Counted from the first letter of the stretch, positions 10,822-20,957 are shown. The stretch is DNA of 42,202 nucleotides from Candidatus Caccousia avicola (GCA_018712435.1 DVGZ01000034.1:1-42202); one strand, 5' to 3'. The notes: a model not told the origin generated them from the letters alone. Program-made: numbers and translations.

Positions 10822-11380
10822 TGATCTGGGCACCCTCCTGCTGAAATTTCTCCTGCAAGGCAAGAGACAGGTATTTTCGTATCCTCGAACATTCTTCCTC
10901 CGTCAGGCAGCGCTTCGGCAAAAAGCACGAGCGGCCCGCTCCGAGAGAAAAGAAAAAGATCTTTTTATCTTCATACGCCCCGGCGATCATCGCATACGGC
11001 AGCTGCGCTTCATAGCGCGGCTTTTCCACGGCGATCCCCTCGCCGCTCACCGTCACGGTGTACGCCTCGACAAGGCGGTTATTTTCATCATAAAATTTGC
11101 CCGCGCGCGCCCGGAGCCAGAGCGGGAGCATGCTTTTCCAGCCCATCAAAAACAGGCCGCAGATCCCGAGCAGCGCGTCGATCGCGAACCGCTGCCAATC
11201 ATCCCCCAGCGTCACGAGAAACACAAAGCAGCACAGAAGCAGCGCCGCCCCCGCCAGCCGCACAAAGAGAAATTCCCCCGGGCTGATGGCGGATTTTCCC
11301 GCCGCCGCGCGGTAATCGGCGTAATCCTCCCGCGTGACCAGAAAGCTGGCGCACACGCCCGGATCGTTCGTGTCAGCCAT
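10814..11380 (-). CDS. YcxB-like membrane protein 1
   Basis: 188 residues with two membrane helices near residues 38-58 and 66-84. A soluble domain follows, with the motif [20 protein letters not shown], then [20 protein letters not shown]. This beta-sheet plus final helix with a P-K-R-x-L element is typical of the YcxB-like family, whose biochemical role is unknown. It overlaps the neighbouring YcxB-like gene by 8 bp upstream and gyrA by 8 bp downstream, so the three are translationally coupled. Family assignment is by eye. Confidence 0.65.
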   Translation of the reverse strand: MADTNDPGVCASFLVTREDYADYRAAAGKSAISPGEFLFVRLAGAALLLCCFVFLVTLGDDWQRFAIDALLGICGLFLMGWKSMLPLWLRARAGKFYDENNRLVEAYTVTVSGEGIAVEKPRYEAQLPYAMIAGAYEDKKIFFFSLGAGRSCFLPKRCLTEEECSRIRKYLSLALQEKFQQEGAQING

Positions 11381-11957
11381 GCGGCTTCCCTCCCTTCGTC
11401 CGGGAACGGCGATACGAAAAGGCGAAGGTGTTCTGCATGGCCTGGGAGAGCGCGTCGCACTCCGTCTCGGAAAGACTGTCCTTGCAGATCAGAAAGCGCC
11501 AGCCTCCCGATCCCGCGGCCGCCACAAAGCGATCCGTTTCCAGACAGGAGGAAAACTCCGTCCAGTATTCCTGCCACTGCTCATACTGGTTTTTCATCAG
11601 GAAAAAGTCCCGGTACACGGCGATCTCTGTTTCCAGCCCGAGAAGGGGCGTGGCGGCGAATTCCCGCAGCTTTTCCTCCCACTTCCTCTGCGGCTGGAAC
11701 AGCAGCGCCCAGACGGCGATCGCGGCAAACAGCGCCATAAACAGAAGGGGAATCCACATGGTCCCGTATTCCCGCAGGGAGAGGGGAGCCGTGGACGCGG
11801 AGATCGCCGCACCCGCCGCGCAGGCCGCCGCGCGCACCGCGGGCCGCGCGGTGGGGGAATTCGCCTCCTCCAGCACCTGACAGCCCGCGGCATAGTCCTG
11901 CGCGGAAAGCTGCTGCCGGAGCGTGAGAACAGCATCCTCGTTTGGAAGAAACAGCAT
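11373..11957 (-). CDS. YcxB-like membrane protein 2
   Basis: 194 residues. An N-terminal helical, Ala-rich segment and membrane helices near residues 70-87 precede a soluble half containing LLGLETEIAVYRDFFLMKNQ, then RFLICKDSLSETECDALSQA, arranged as in the preceding and following paralogues. The K-D-S-L-S-E-T-E-C element matches K-R-C-L-T-E-E-E-C in the 188-residue protein. A GGGGGAAAAGGG ribosome-binding region lies before the ATG. Function unknown. Confidence 0.6.
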   Translation of the reverse strand: MLFLPNEDAVLTLRQQLSAQDYAAGCQVLEEANSPTARPAVRAAACAAGAAISASTAPLSLREYGTMWIPLLFMALFAAIAVWALLFQPQRKWEEKLREFAATPLLGLETEIAVYRDFFLMKNQYEQWQEYWTEFSSCLETDRFVAAAGSGGWRFLICKDSLSETECDALSQAMQNTFAFSYRRSRTKGGKPHG

Positions 11958-11996
11958 CCCTTTTCCCCCTTTCGATCCTGGTATCGTCGTCCGATC

Positions 11997-12680
11997 TTAC
12001 AGTTCGTCTCCCCGGTGCGTACCGGCGACAATCATGGCCTGCACCTCGGGCAGCACGCCCGGCTCAATGCAGCGAAGGGGCAGAATGACCATGTGACGCT
12101 TGCCGGCGGGGAAGAAGAGCAGCAGATTATGGTGCTCGTCGCGGCGGCAGCTCCCGTCAAGCGGGATCTCCCATTCGCCCTCCCCGTGGCCGATCTGGAT
12201 GGAATCCGGGTAAATTTCCATCTCAATGTGCGAAAGGCGTTCGTCGCGGCAGATATCCCGCGCGCGCTTTTTGCGCCCGAGATACGGCAGAAGGGCGACA
12301 GCAGCCAGGGCCAGCACGGCGATCCCCCCGAAAAAGAGGTTCATCGTCCCGCCGATGCGCGCATAGGTCACGAAGAAAAACACCGCCAGCAGCACAAGGA
12401 TCACGCCCTCGACGAGAGCGCGCTTGCCCAGCGTCTTGGAAAAGCCGGACTTCTCCAGCGCGCGGAACACCTCTTTTTCGCGCAGCTTATAGGAAAGCTT
12501 AATGCCCGTCTGCGGCTCCTCGTAGTCCGCCGCGTCGTCGTCCAGCACCAGCTCCGCCTCGCTGCCGTCCCATTCCACGGCTTCCTCGTCGTCGTCCCGT
12601 TTTTCCTCCGGCTCCGTTTCCGCCGCCGACGGCGGCTTCGGAGACTGTTCCTCTTCCCGTTCCTGTCGCAATTCGTCCAT
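11997..12680 (-). CDS. YcxB-like membrane protein 3 with acidic N-terminus
   Basis: 227 residues. The first 60 are strongly acidic and disordered (AETEPEEKRDDDEEAVEWDG). Then come a helix SYKLREKEVFRALEKSGFSK, two membrane segments (about 92-130), and a soluble beta domain ending LPLRCIEPGVLPEVQAMIVA. It resembles the two downstream proteins in overall plan and is the first gene of the trio, with AAGGAGA 9 bases before the ATG. It starts 55 bp after gyrB and is probably co-transcribed with gyrB and gyrA. Confidence 0.6.
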   Translation of the reverse strand: MDELRQEREEEQSPKPPSAAETEPEEKRDDDEEAVEWDGSEAELVLDDDAADYEEPQTGIKLSYKLREKEVFRALEKSGFSKTLGKRALVEGVILVLLAVFFFVTYARIGGTMNLFFGGIAVLALAAVALLPYLGRKKRARDICRDERLSHIEMEIYPDSIQIGHGEGEWEIPLDGSCRRDEHHNLLLFFPAGKRHMVILPLRCIEPGVLPEVQAMIVAGTHRGDEL

Positions 12681-12735
12681 GTATGTGTATCTCCTTTTTG
12701 TATTTTCAGGGATTTGTCAATCGATCGCTTCGCCG

Positions 12736-14703
<1,968 letters not shown>

Positions 14704-14751
14704 TCACGCACGCCGGCTGGTGGATCTGTCTGTATCGCAAAACCGCTTCCG

Positions 14752-15240
14752 TCAGCGCGGGCGGTTGTTCGTGTAATGCGTTCCCGTGCCGTTTGGCCGC
14801 GCTCCCTGTGTCGGACGGGCCGTGGATCCCGGCTGGGGATACCGCCGATCCGGTATCGTCTGCCGCTGTGCTCCCGTGCGCTGCGGCATGCCTCCCGTCC
14901 GATCCGCGTTCCCGGGCGGCTCCTTCTTTTTCAGCACCGGCTTTTTCAGCCGCACCATAAACGCCGAAAGGATGGTGAACAGCAGAAAGGGGACAATCAT
15001 CGCAATCAGATAGCCGAACGGCGGCTCGTGGCTCTGATCCAGCATGGCGATCACGAAGATCACCAGATCGATCACCGCCACAGCGGCTCCGGAAGCCTTC
15101 GCGGCCCCCGTGATCCCGATGTTTGACACACCCCCGCAGGCGGGGCAGATGTATTCTCCCTGTGTGCGCAGATACCATGCGTAAAACGGGTTGATTTTCT
15201 TCCCGCAGTACGGACACTGCGGCAGACCAAACTGTTTCAT
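14752..15240 (-). CDS. zinc-ribbon membrane protein of unknown function
   Basis: 162 residues. It starts with a double CxxC zinc ribbon (CPYCGKK and CPACGG, about 20 residues apart), then two membrane helices (about residues 50-70 and 80-100). The cytoplasmic tail is long and Pro/Arg/Gly/Gln-rich and looks disordered (RRYPQPGSTARPTQGARPN). The ATG at 15240 has AAGGATGGAA upstream. It sits in the remB-gyrB interval, 16 bp after remB, in the origin operon. The role is unknown; the tail could bind nucleic acid or protein, but this is only a guess. Confidence 0.65.
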   Translation of the reverse strand: MKQFGLPQCPYCGKKINPFYAWYLRTQGEYICPACGGVSNIGITGAAKASGAAVAVIDLVIFVIAMLDQSHEPPFGYLIAMIVPFLLFTILSAFMVRLKKPVLKKKEPPGNADRTGGMPQRTGAQRQTIPDRRYPQPGSTARPTQGARPNGTGTHYTNNRPR

Positions 15241-15256
15241 AAGCAAGCTTCCATCC

Positions 15257-15529
15257 TTATGGCAAAGAGATATTATCAATAAAACGGCTTCGCTTTAACA
15301 GCGTGGACGAGGAGATCTGCGAGATATACACCGTGATCTCGCCCTTGTCCGAGCGGCAAAGCACAAACGACTTCGGCAGCTCCATGGAAACGTTCACGAC
15401 GCACCCTTTTTTCTCGCAGGCGGCGAGATACGCGCACGTCGTCTTGGAGAGGGTGGAGGTGTCCATGTCGAAGATCCCGATGATCTCGTTCATTTTGATC
15501 ACCGTATCCTGACCGAGATGCAGATACAT
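15257..15529 (-). CDS. remB: RemB/YaaB-type extracellular matrix regulator (DUF370)
   Basis: 90 residues beginning MYLHLGQDTVIKMNEIIGIF, the signature of the DUF370 family, with DMDTSTLSKTT, CRSDKGEITVYIS and a final SSSTLLKRSRF. In Bacillus subtilis RemB is encoded between recF and gyrB, as here. The related RemA is a DNA-binding activator of matrix genes; RemB function is less defined. It lies 18 bp after recF and is presumably co-transcribed with it. Confidence 0.9.
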   Translation of the reverse strand: MYLHLGQDTVIKMNEIIGIFDMDTSTLSKTTCAYLAACEKKGCVVNVSMELPKSFVLCRSDKGEITVYISQISSSTLLKRSRFIDNISLP

Positions 15530-15547
15530 GCCTGTCGCTCCTTCCGT

Positions 15548-16621
15548 TTATTGTGGCTTCAATACGCCGCGATCCATGACGAACAGCCCGCCGTCCTTGC
15601 TTTCCGGGATCACGCCCGGCAGCTCGCAGCCCGTGAGAAAGACCTGCCGCCCGTGCAGCTGGCGCAAAAGGTATTCCTGCCGCGCCGCGTCCAGCTCGCT
15701 GAGCACGTCGTCGAGAAACACGACCGGCTCCTCGCCGCACGACTGCGCCAGCACGCCCGCTTCGGCCAGCTTCATGGCCAGCACGGCGGACCGCTGCTGC
15801 CCCTGCGAGGCAAACGACCGCGCCGCCATACCGGAGAGCTGGATCGAAACGTCGTCGCGGTGCGGCCCGACGGAGGTATGCCCGCTGCGCAGATCCTCGC
15901 GTCTCGCATGGCGCAGCGCCTGCGCGAGATCGCCGGTGAAGGACGGCTCATAGGAAAGCTCCAGCCGTTCGCGCCCGCGCGAAATGCCCTCATAGTGCGC
16001 CGCCGCGAGGGGGGAGAAGCGTTCCAGATACGATCGGCGCTCCCGGACGATGGCTTCGCCGTACCGGCACAGCCGTTCGTCCCAGATCGGGAGGGTATCG
16101 AGAAGCTCCGCGTGCCGCGCGATGTCTTTGAGCAAAGCGTTCCGCTGGTTCAGCGTATGACGGTAGCGTGAGAACAGCGCGGCATACGAGGGACGCACCT
16201 GGCACAGCGCGGAGTCAAGGAACGCGCGCCGCTCGACCGGCCCGCCCTTGACGAGCGAGAGATGCTCCGGGGAAAAGATCACGGCGCAGAAACGGCCCAC
16301 CAGCTCGGCCATGCCTTTTTTCGGCACGCCGTTGAGGGAAGCTCTGCGCACGCCGCCGCGCAGCGTCATGCCGGCGGTCTGTTCGCGCTCCTGGCTGAAG
16401 AAGGAAAGCGCGATCTCGGCCTGTTCCTCGCCGACGCGGACCAGCTCCGCGTCCTTCGCGCCCCGGAACGACCGCCCGCCCGTAAACAGCCACATGGCTT
16501 CGAGGAGGTTGGTTTTTCCCTGGGCGTTCTCGCCGCAGATAACGTTCAGCCCTTCATGGGGAGAAAATTGCAGGGGTTCGAGATTGCGGAACCCGCGCGC
16601 GGTCAGTGACAGAACCTTCAT
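15548..16621 (-). CDS. recF: DNA replication and repair protein RecF
   Basis: 357 residues. The SMC-like ATPase head has Walker [14 protein letters not shown] near residue 35, the RecF start [17 protein letters not shown], and the Walker B/D-loop [19 protein letters not shown] near the C-terminus. RecF helps load RecA on gapped DNA. The ATG overlaps the S4 protein stop by 4 bp (ATGA), a classic coupling in Gram-positive origin operons. Confidence 0.96.
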   Translation of the reverse strand: MKVLSLTARGFRNLEPLQFSPHEGLNVICGENAQGKTNLLEAMWLFTGGRSFRGAKDAELVRVGEEQAEIALSFFSQEREQTAGMTLRGGVRRASLNGVPKKGMAELVGRFCAVIFSPEHLSLVKGGPVERRAFLDSALCQVRPSYAALFSRYRHTLNQRNALLKDIARHAELLDTLPIWDERLCRYGEAIVRERRSYLERFSPLAAAHYEGISRGRERLELSYEPSFTGDLAQALRHARREDLRSGHTSVGPHRDDVSIQLSGMAARSFASQGQQRSAVLAMKLAEAGVLAQSCGEEPVVFLDDVLSELDAARQEYLLRQLHGRQVFLTGCELPGVIPESKDGGLFVMDRGVLKPQ

Positions 16622-16860
16622 GAATGGTGTTCGTCACCGTCCGAAGCGGCGGACACGACCTCATACACAGTATCGCGGTACGCGGCCTGATCGCCATGGC
16701 GGAGTTTTTTTCCGCGCATGGTGCAGACCTCGCCGTTGACGAGGACCTGGCCGTCCTGCACAAGGAGCTTGGCCTGACCGCCCGTTTCGGCGGCCCCGGC
16801 GTATTTCAACAGATCCGCAAGGCGGATGAACTCGGTATCAATTTGAATGTATTGTGTCAT
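16618..16860 (-). CDS. rlbA: S4-domain RNA-binding protein (RlbA/YaaA)
   Basis: 80 residues forming an S4 RNA-binding fold: [41 protein letters not shown]. This small protein sits between dnaN and recF in most Firmicutes and has been linked to ribosome assembly. Here it is separated from dnaN by 1.4 kb of repeats, and a minus-strand promoter at 18003 may serve it. Confidence 0.92.
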   Translation of the reverse strand: MTQYIQIDTEFIRLADLLKYAGAAETGGQAKLLVQDGQVLVNGEVCTMRGKKLRHGDQAAYRDTVYEVVSAASDGDEHHS

Positions 16861-16884
16861 GCTTTCTATCCTCTTTTATACCCG

Positions 16885-16973
16885 GCAGGCTGAGCCTGCA
16901 TGCAGCGGCCCGCGCGTTGGCGGTGTTGGAATGGTTTTGCCCGGCAGCGCGGGACAGTCTAAACATGCTCCCA
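16885..16973 (+). repeat. structured repeat R2, copy A, left block
   Basis: About 89 bp nearly the same as 31466-31555. Shared landmarks are CTGAGCCTG, GCAGCGGCCCGCGCG, ATGGTTTTGCCCGGC, GCGCGGGACAGTCT and ATGCTCCC. An outer pair (AGGCTG here, AGACTG in copy B, with CAGTCT) and an inner CCCGCGC/GCGCGGG pair can form. In copy B this block runs directly into the right block; here about 320 bp of other repeats separate the two. Confidence 0.75.
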
Positions 16974-16979
16974 GCTTCC

Positions 16980-17290
16980 CGAAAGCATGGCGGAGCATAT
17001 AAAATTTTCGGTCAAGCCTTTTATAAAAGGGCGACGTGTGCCGGTGGCACACAAACAAGGCGCCGACCGGAGCGGCAGCGGAGACGCGGGGTTATAGGGG
17101 CGGAGCCCCTAAACCGTACCTTTTCCTTCCCAAAATGCAGGAGGGGAAGGAAAAACAGTCCGGGGGACTGTTTTTCTGTAGGGGGACCCACATGAGGGGT
17201 CCCCCTGTGTGCTGGCGAAAGCCAGGACACAACTTGCTGCCGTGCCTGCCAGCCGCACACAGCGTCTGTTTCGCACCCAGCCGCTGAACT
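16980..17290. repeat. hairpin-rich insert splitting R2 copy A
   Basis: It contains an R1-like piece (TTTTCGGTCAAGCCTTTTAT at about 17006, AGGGGCGGAGCCCCT near 17096) and three clean hairpins in a row. These are AAAAACAGTCC/GGACTGTTTTT (17151-17175), AGGGGGACCC/GGGTCCCCCT (17180-17206) and CTGGC-GAAA-GCCAG (17212-17225) with a GNRA-type loop. No protein gene is supported. It looks like nested insertion of small palindromic elements. Confidence 0.65.
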
Positions 17291-17296
17291 TTGATT

Positions 17297-17525
17297 CTCT
17301 CTTTTTAGCTCAGGCCGCATGGCCCCCCATTTCTTGCCGCCAAGAAATGGGGAAAAGAACCGCGAGGGGCCTTGCCCCTTCGAACCCCACGCTTTGTTTT
17401 CTACGTTGGCTCCGCGCCCTCTTTCCCTCGTCACGGCCGGCCAAATTTGCGCTGACGCGCAAGACTGGCCGGCTGGTGGGGGGAATCTCCCCAAATTAGC
17501 GTGGGGAATAATTTGGGGAGATTCC
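17297..17525 (+). repeat. structured repeat R2, copy A, right block
   Basis: Aligned over its length with 31570-31792. Stems: CCCCATTTCTTG/CAAGAAATGGGG (17325-17352); AGGGGC/GCCCCT; GCCGGCCA/TGGCCGGC enclosing TTGCGC/GCGCAA; and a 17-bp stem at 17482-17498 with 17509-17525. The loop of that last stem, GCGTGGGG (17499-17506), is exactly complementary to CCCCACGC at 17385-17392. Several stems differ from copy B with pairing preserved. No open frame explains the conservation. Confidence 0.8.
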
Positions 17526-17935
17526 GTGGGTTGGGGTTACGGCTCTCCGCAGGCTTGCGGCGAAACTTCGGGCCGCTGAAGCGTAATTTTCCGGGCGAAG
17601 CCTGCAAAATATGCTTCAGACCGCGAACTGGCGTTAGCCAGGGCGCGAGGTTTTCCGTGCGTCGGGGTTACGGTTCTCCGCAGGCTTGTGGCGAAACTTC
17701 GGGCCGCTGAAGCGTAATTTTCCGGGCGAAGCCTGCAAAATTATGCTTCAGACCGCGAACTGGCGTTAGCCAGGGCGCGAGGTTTTCCGTGGGTTGGGGT
17801 TACGGCTCTCCGCAGGCTTGCGGCGAAACTTCGGGCCGCTGAAGCGTAATTTTCCGGGCGAAGCCTGCAAAATTATGCTTCAGACCGCGAACTGGCGTTA
17901 GCCAGGGCGCGAGGTTTTCCGTGCGTCGGGGTTAC
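17524..17935 (+). repeat. 131/132-bp tandem array (three full units plus a partial)
   Basis: Units start at 17524, 17655, 17787 and 17919. Units 1 and 3 share CCGTGGGTTGGGG and ..GCTTGCGG; units 2 and 4 share CCGTGCGTCGGGG, so the array is an A-B-A-B' duplication of a dimer. Each unit holds a long hairpin (GAAGCGTAATTTT with AAAATTATGCTTC around a GAA turn) and CTGGC-GTTA-GCCAG. The same unit occurs about one and a half times at the end of R2 copy B (31845-31970). Confidence 0.85.
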
Positions 17936-18002
17936 GGTTCTACATAGGCTTGCAGATAACACCCAGCCGCTAAGCCGGAATTTATCACGCGGCCATTCTA
18001 TT

Positions 18003-18011
18003 ATTATACCA
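18003..18011 (-). promoter_or_regulatory. extended -10 promoter directed at the S4-recF-gyrB block
   Basis: On the minus strand the sequence is TGGTATAAT, a TGn-extended -10; no good -35 is seen. It lies 1.1 kb before the S4 gene, beyond the repeats, so a transcript from it would run through R2 copy A in antisense. It could also mark an independent transcript. Confidence 0.45.
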
Positions 18012-18215
18012 CATTTTCTTCCAAACTGGAACAGAAACGAGCGAGAAATCCGGGTGGAATACGGAAAACTCCGGTGTTTCCCAAGCGAAACTTTCGCTTT
18101 CTTTCGCAATGTGAATTTTGTCCTATTGTGTTCCTTTTCCCTGATCCCGTGCGCTTTTTTTGCGATCACAGGATCGTTTTTGGTCGAAAATTCCGGTTTT
18201 TTCCTTTCAAACGAT

Positions 18216-18231
18216 TGTTTCACATGAAACA
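18216..18231. promoter_or_regulatory. parS-like ParB binding site 1
   Basis: TGTTTCACATGAAACA differs from the consensus parS TGTTTCACGTGAAACA at one central base. It lies just past the dnaN stop codon, within about 3 kb of dnaA, a normal parS location. ParB homologues are encoded at 34511 and 32680. Confidence 0.8.
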
Positions 18232-18269
18232 TCTTGCCGGGCGCGGCGAGGCGTCCGGCAAGGCGAAAA

Positions 18270-19376
18270 TTATTCGGTTTTGAGGCGAACGGGGAGCACC
18301 AGGAAGAGGTAGTCCGAGCCCTCGCGCGGCATGACCTTCATGGGACTCAGCGGCCCATTGAGCTGGATCTTCACCTCGTCGCCCTCGCTGTTGCGCAAAG
18401 CGTCGAGCAGGTAACGGTTGTTGAAGCCCATCTCGACCGGTGCGCCCGTGATCGCGGCTTCAAACTGATCGCTCGCGCGGCCGATCGCCGTGGAGCAGGA
18501 GAGGTGAATTTCTCCGTCTCCAAACTGGCAGCGCAGGGGGCTTTTCAGGCGATCCGTGATCAGCAGGGAAACGCGCTCCACGCTGCTGATGAATTCGCGC
18601 GTGTTGGCAATAATTTCCGTCGTGCTCGACTGCGGGATCGCGGCGCGGTAATCGAGGAATTCTCCTTCGAGCAGACGCGAGATCACGCAGTAGCTTCCGA
18701 TCCGGAACTGAATATGCCGCCGTCCGACGCGCAGTTCCAGCTCGTCTTCCTCCTCGTCGCTGAGCAGCTTCGACACTTCGCTGAGCGTTTTGCCCGGTAC
18801 GACAAAGCTGAGTTCGGCGTCGCCGCCCGCCGCTTCCTCGCGCATGGCCAGCCGGTAGCCGTCCACCGAGACAAGCCGGATCCGGCCTTCCCCGATCTCA
18901 AACAGCGTTCCGGTGTGGATCGGCTTCGCGTCGGACTCCGCGACGGCGAAGATCGTCTGCCGGATCATGCCTTTGAGGAGATGCTGGGGGAGGGTGACGC
19001 TGTCGTCACCGCTGATCGCGGGCATGTCCGGGTATTCGCCGGCGGGAATTCCCACGATCGAGAATTCGCTGGCGCCGCTCTTGATCGTGGTGATGTTCTT
19101 TTCGTCGATCGTGAGGCTGACGCTTTCGCCGGGCAGGCGGCGCACAATGTCCGCGAACAGGCGGGCGCTGAGCACAACGCTGCCGCTTTCCTCCACGCTG
19201 GACTCGATCGAGGTGGTCATGCCCAGCTCCAGATCGTAGCCGCAGAGGGTGACTTCTCCGCCGGAGGTGCGAAGGAGGATTCCTTCGAGCGCGGGAACGG
19301 AGGATTTGGTGGAGACCGCCCGCTGAACGTTGGAAACTGCTTCCACGAGCTGCTGACGGCTGCATACAATTTTCAT
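18270..19376 (-). CDS. dnaN: DNA polymerase III beta subunit (sliding clamp)
   Basis: 368 residues forming the three-domain clamp that tethers the replicative polymerase. It starts MKIVCSRQQLVEAVSNVQRA and ends PMKVMPREGSDYLFLVLPVR, both hallmarks of Gram-positive DnaN, with FNNRYLLDAL in domain 3. It follows dnaA in the same direction after 273 bp that hold candidate origin elements. Its own stop is followed by a parS-like site and then the repeat block. Confidence 0.96.
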   Translation of the reverse strand: MKIVCSRQQLVEAVSNVQRAVSTKSSVPALEGILLRTSGGEVTLCGYDLELGMTTSIESSVEESGSVVLSARLFADIVRRLPGESVSLTIDEKNITTIKSGASEFSIVGIPAGEYPDMPAISGDDSVTLPQHLLKGMIRQTIFAVAESDAKPIHTGTLFEIGEGRIRLVSVDGYRLAMREEAAGGDAELSFVVPGKTLSEVSKLLSDEEEDELELRVGRRHIQFRIGSYCVISRLLEGEFLDYRAAIPQSSTTEIIANTREFISSVERVSLLITDRLKSPLRCQFGDGEIHLSCSTAIGRASDQFEAAITGAPVEMGFNNRYLLDALRNSEGDEVKIQLNGPLSPMKVMPREGSDYLFLVLPVRLKTE

Positions 19377-19440
19377 GGCAAATTACCTGGCCTTTCCTGT
19401 TTGGGCCGCGCGGCGGTTTTCCGCCGTGCGGAAAAAGATC

Positions 19441-19640
19441 AGTATTGTTTAGGATAGGGATCGTTTTAGTAGGGGTAGTAGGGGAGCCGGAAAAGTGGAA
19501 AAGATCAATTTTTTCAGGCGGGAAGCCTGTTGAGGGGGAAAAAGTTTTGCGGATCGCGTGGTGGAAATGTTGTGATTAAAGGGAAAACTTTTTTCTTTTT
19601 CACACCCCTGTGGAAAACTCTGTGGGGAATGTTGAAAACT
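19441..19640. other. candidate origin elements in the dnaA-dnaN gap
   Basis: The 273-bp gap has a DnaA-box-like TGTGGAAAA at 19609-19617, weaker AGTGGAAAA at 19495-19503 and TGTGGGGAA at 19621, and two TAGTAG pairs (19467-19472, 19476-19481) resembling the DnaA-trio motif. A T/A-rich stretch (CTTTTTTCTTTTTCAC) adjoins the best box. The position is that of oriC in many Firmicutes. The boxes differ from the classical TTATCCACA by one or more bases, so this is a candidate only. Confidence 0.5.
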
Positions 19641-19649
19641 TGTGAAAGC

Positions 19650-20957
19650 TTACCGATCGCGAATGTTCTTGATAATGTCCTCCGCGGTGGCCTTGATCTT
19701 GCTGTCCTTCTGCTGGTTTTTCTCCATTTGCTGAAGGGCGTAGACGACCGTGGAGTGATCGCGCCCGCCGAATTCGTTGCCGATCGCTTCCGTGGGCATC
19801 TGCGTGATCTCGCGCACGACGTACATGGCCATCTGGCGCGCTTTGGAAATATTGGAGGCGCGCTTGGCCGAGCGGATATCGTCCGAGGTGACGCCGAAGG
19901 TGCGCGCGACCTCCTCGATAATTTTTTCCACGGTGAACGGCGTGGGCTGATCGTTGTTGATGATATCGCTGATCGCGGCCTGGGCCGTGGTGATGCTGGG
20001 GGCCTGACCGTTGAGAAGGTGGTATGCCTTCATCTTTTTCACGGTGCCCTCCAGCTGACGAATGTTGTTTTTCAGCCGGTTCGCTATGTATTCACAGACG
20101 TTCTCCGGGATCACAATGTCCAGCAGCTCCGCTTTGCGGCGAATGATCGCAAGGCGCGTTTCGAAATCCGGCGGCTGAATGTCGGCCGTCAGTCCCCACT
20201 CGAAACGGGTGAGCAATCGCTCCTCGAGCGTGGCGATATCCTTCGCCGGGCGGTCGGACGTCAGCACGATCTGGCGCTTCGACTCGTACAGCGAATTGAA
20301 GGTGTGGAAGAATTCTTCCTGCGTTGACTCCTTGCCCGCGATAAACTGGATATCGTCGACAAGCAGAATGTCCGCCTTGCGGTAGCGCTGGCGGAATTCC
20401 TGCGTGGTGCCGTGGCGGATCGCCTCGATCATTTCGTTGGTGAATTCGTCTCCCTTTATATATAGGATATTCATTTGCGGGTGACGGAAGGCGATCTCGT
20501 TGCAGATGGCGTAGAGCAGGTGGGTTTTTCCCAGTCCCGAGTTGCCGTAAATAAACAGGGGGTTATACAGGCTTGCGGGCTTCGTCGCCACGGCGATCGA
20601 CGCGGCGTGGGCAAATTTGTTCGACGGCCCCACAATAAAGGTGTCGAAGGTATAGTCGTAATCGGTGTCGCTTTGGAAACGCTCCTCCTTCGGCTGGCCG
20701 AGCTCCTCCGGGATCACAAACTTCACCTTCAGCCCCGGACCGAATACCTCGTCGAGGGCCTCTGTGAGCAGGGAGGTATAGCACCGCTCCAGCGTCTGGC
20801 GGTGAAAGTCGTTGGGCACCTTCAGGATCGCCGTCCCCTGTGCGAAATCGAGCGTCACCGGCTCGATCCGGCTGATCCATGTTGTGAAGGCCACTTCCGT
20901 GATGCGGTTTTTGCAAAAATCGCAGATCAGGCTCCAGGCTTCGGTAAAGGATTCCAT
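19650..20957 (-). CDS. dnaA: chromosomal replication initiator DnaA
   Basis: 435 residues. Domain I interacts with partners. Domain III is an AAA+ ATPase with Walker A GNSGLGKTHLLYA and Walker B LLVDDIQF. Domain IV binds DnaA boxes and carries the signature GGRDHSTVVYALQQ. It binds ATP and opens the origin. The ATG at 20957 has AAAGGAAAGG about 10 bases upstream. It is divergent from rpmH across a roughly 380-bp AT-rich region. Confidence 0.97.
   Translation of the reverse strand: MESFTEAWSLICDFCKNRITEVAFTTWISRIEPVTLDFAQGTAILKVPNDFHRQTLERCYTSLLTEALDEVFGPGLKVKFVIPEELGQPKEERFQSDTDYDYTFDTFIVGPSNKFAHAASIAVATKPASLYNPLFIYGNSGLGKTHLLYAICNEIAFRHPQMNILYIKGDEFTNEMIEAIRHGTTQEFRQRYRKADILLVDDIQFIAGKESTQEEFFHTFNSLYESKRQIVLTSDRPAKDIATLEERLLTRFEWGLTADIQPPDFETRLAIIRRKAELLDIVIPENVCEYIANRLKNNIRQLEGTVKKMKAYHLLNGQAPSITTAQAAISDIINNDQPTPFTVEKIIEEVARTFGVTSDDIRSAKRASNISKARQMAMYVVREITQMPTEAIGNEFGGRDHSTVVYALQQMEKNQQKDSKIKATAEDIIKNIRDR

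Noticed and set aside
8401..10824. 807-codon plus-strand open frame opposite gyrA, and a similar one opposite gyrB
   Set aside because: Antisense shadows of gyrase genes; His/Arg/Ala-rich translations without motifs.
17524..17935. Tandem array considered as a CRISPR
   Set aside because: Units are 131/132 bp without unique spacers, and no cas genes are present. The 35-bp array at 32401 is also too degenerate and has no spacers.
17873..18232. 119-codon minus-strand frame between dnaN and the repeats
   Set aside because: It begins inside the parS-like site and ends in the tandem array; no ribosome binding site and no family.
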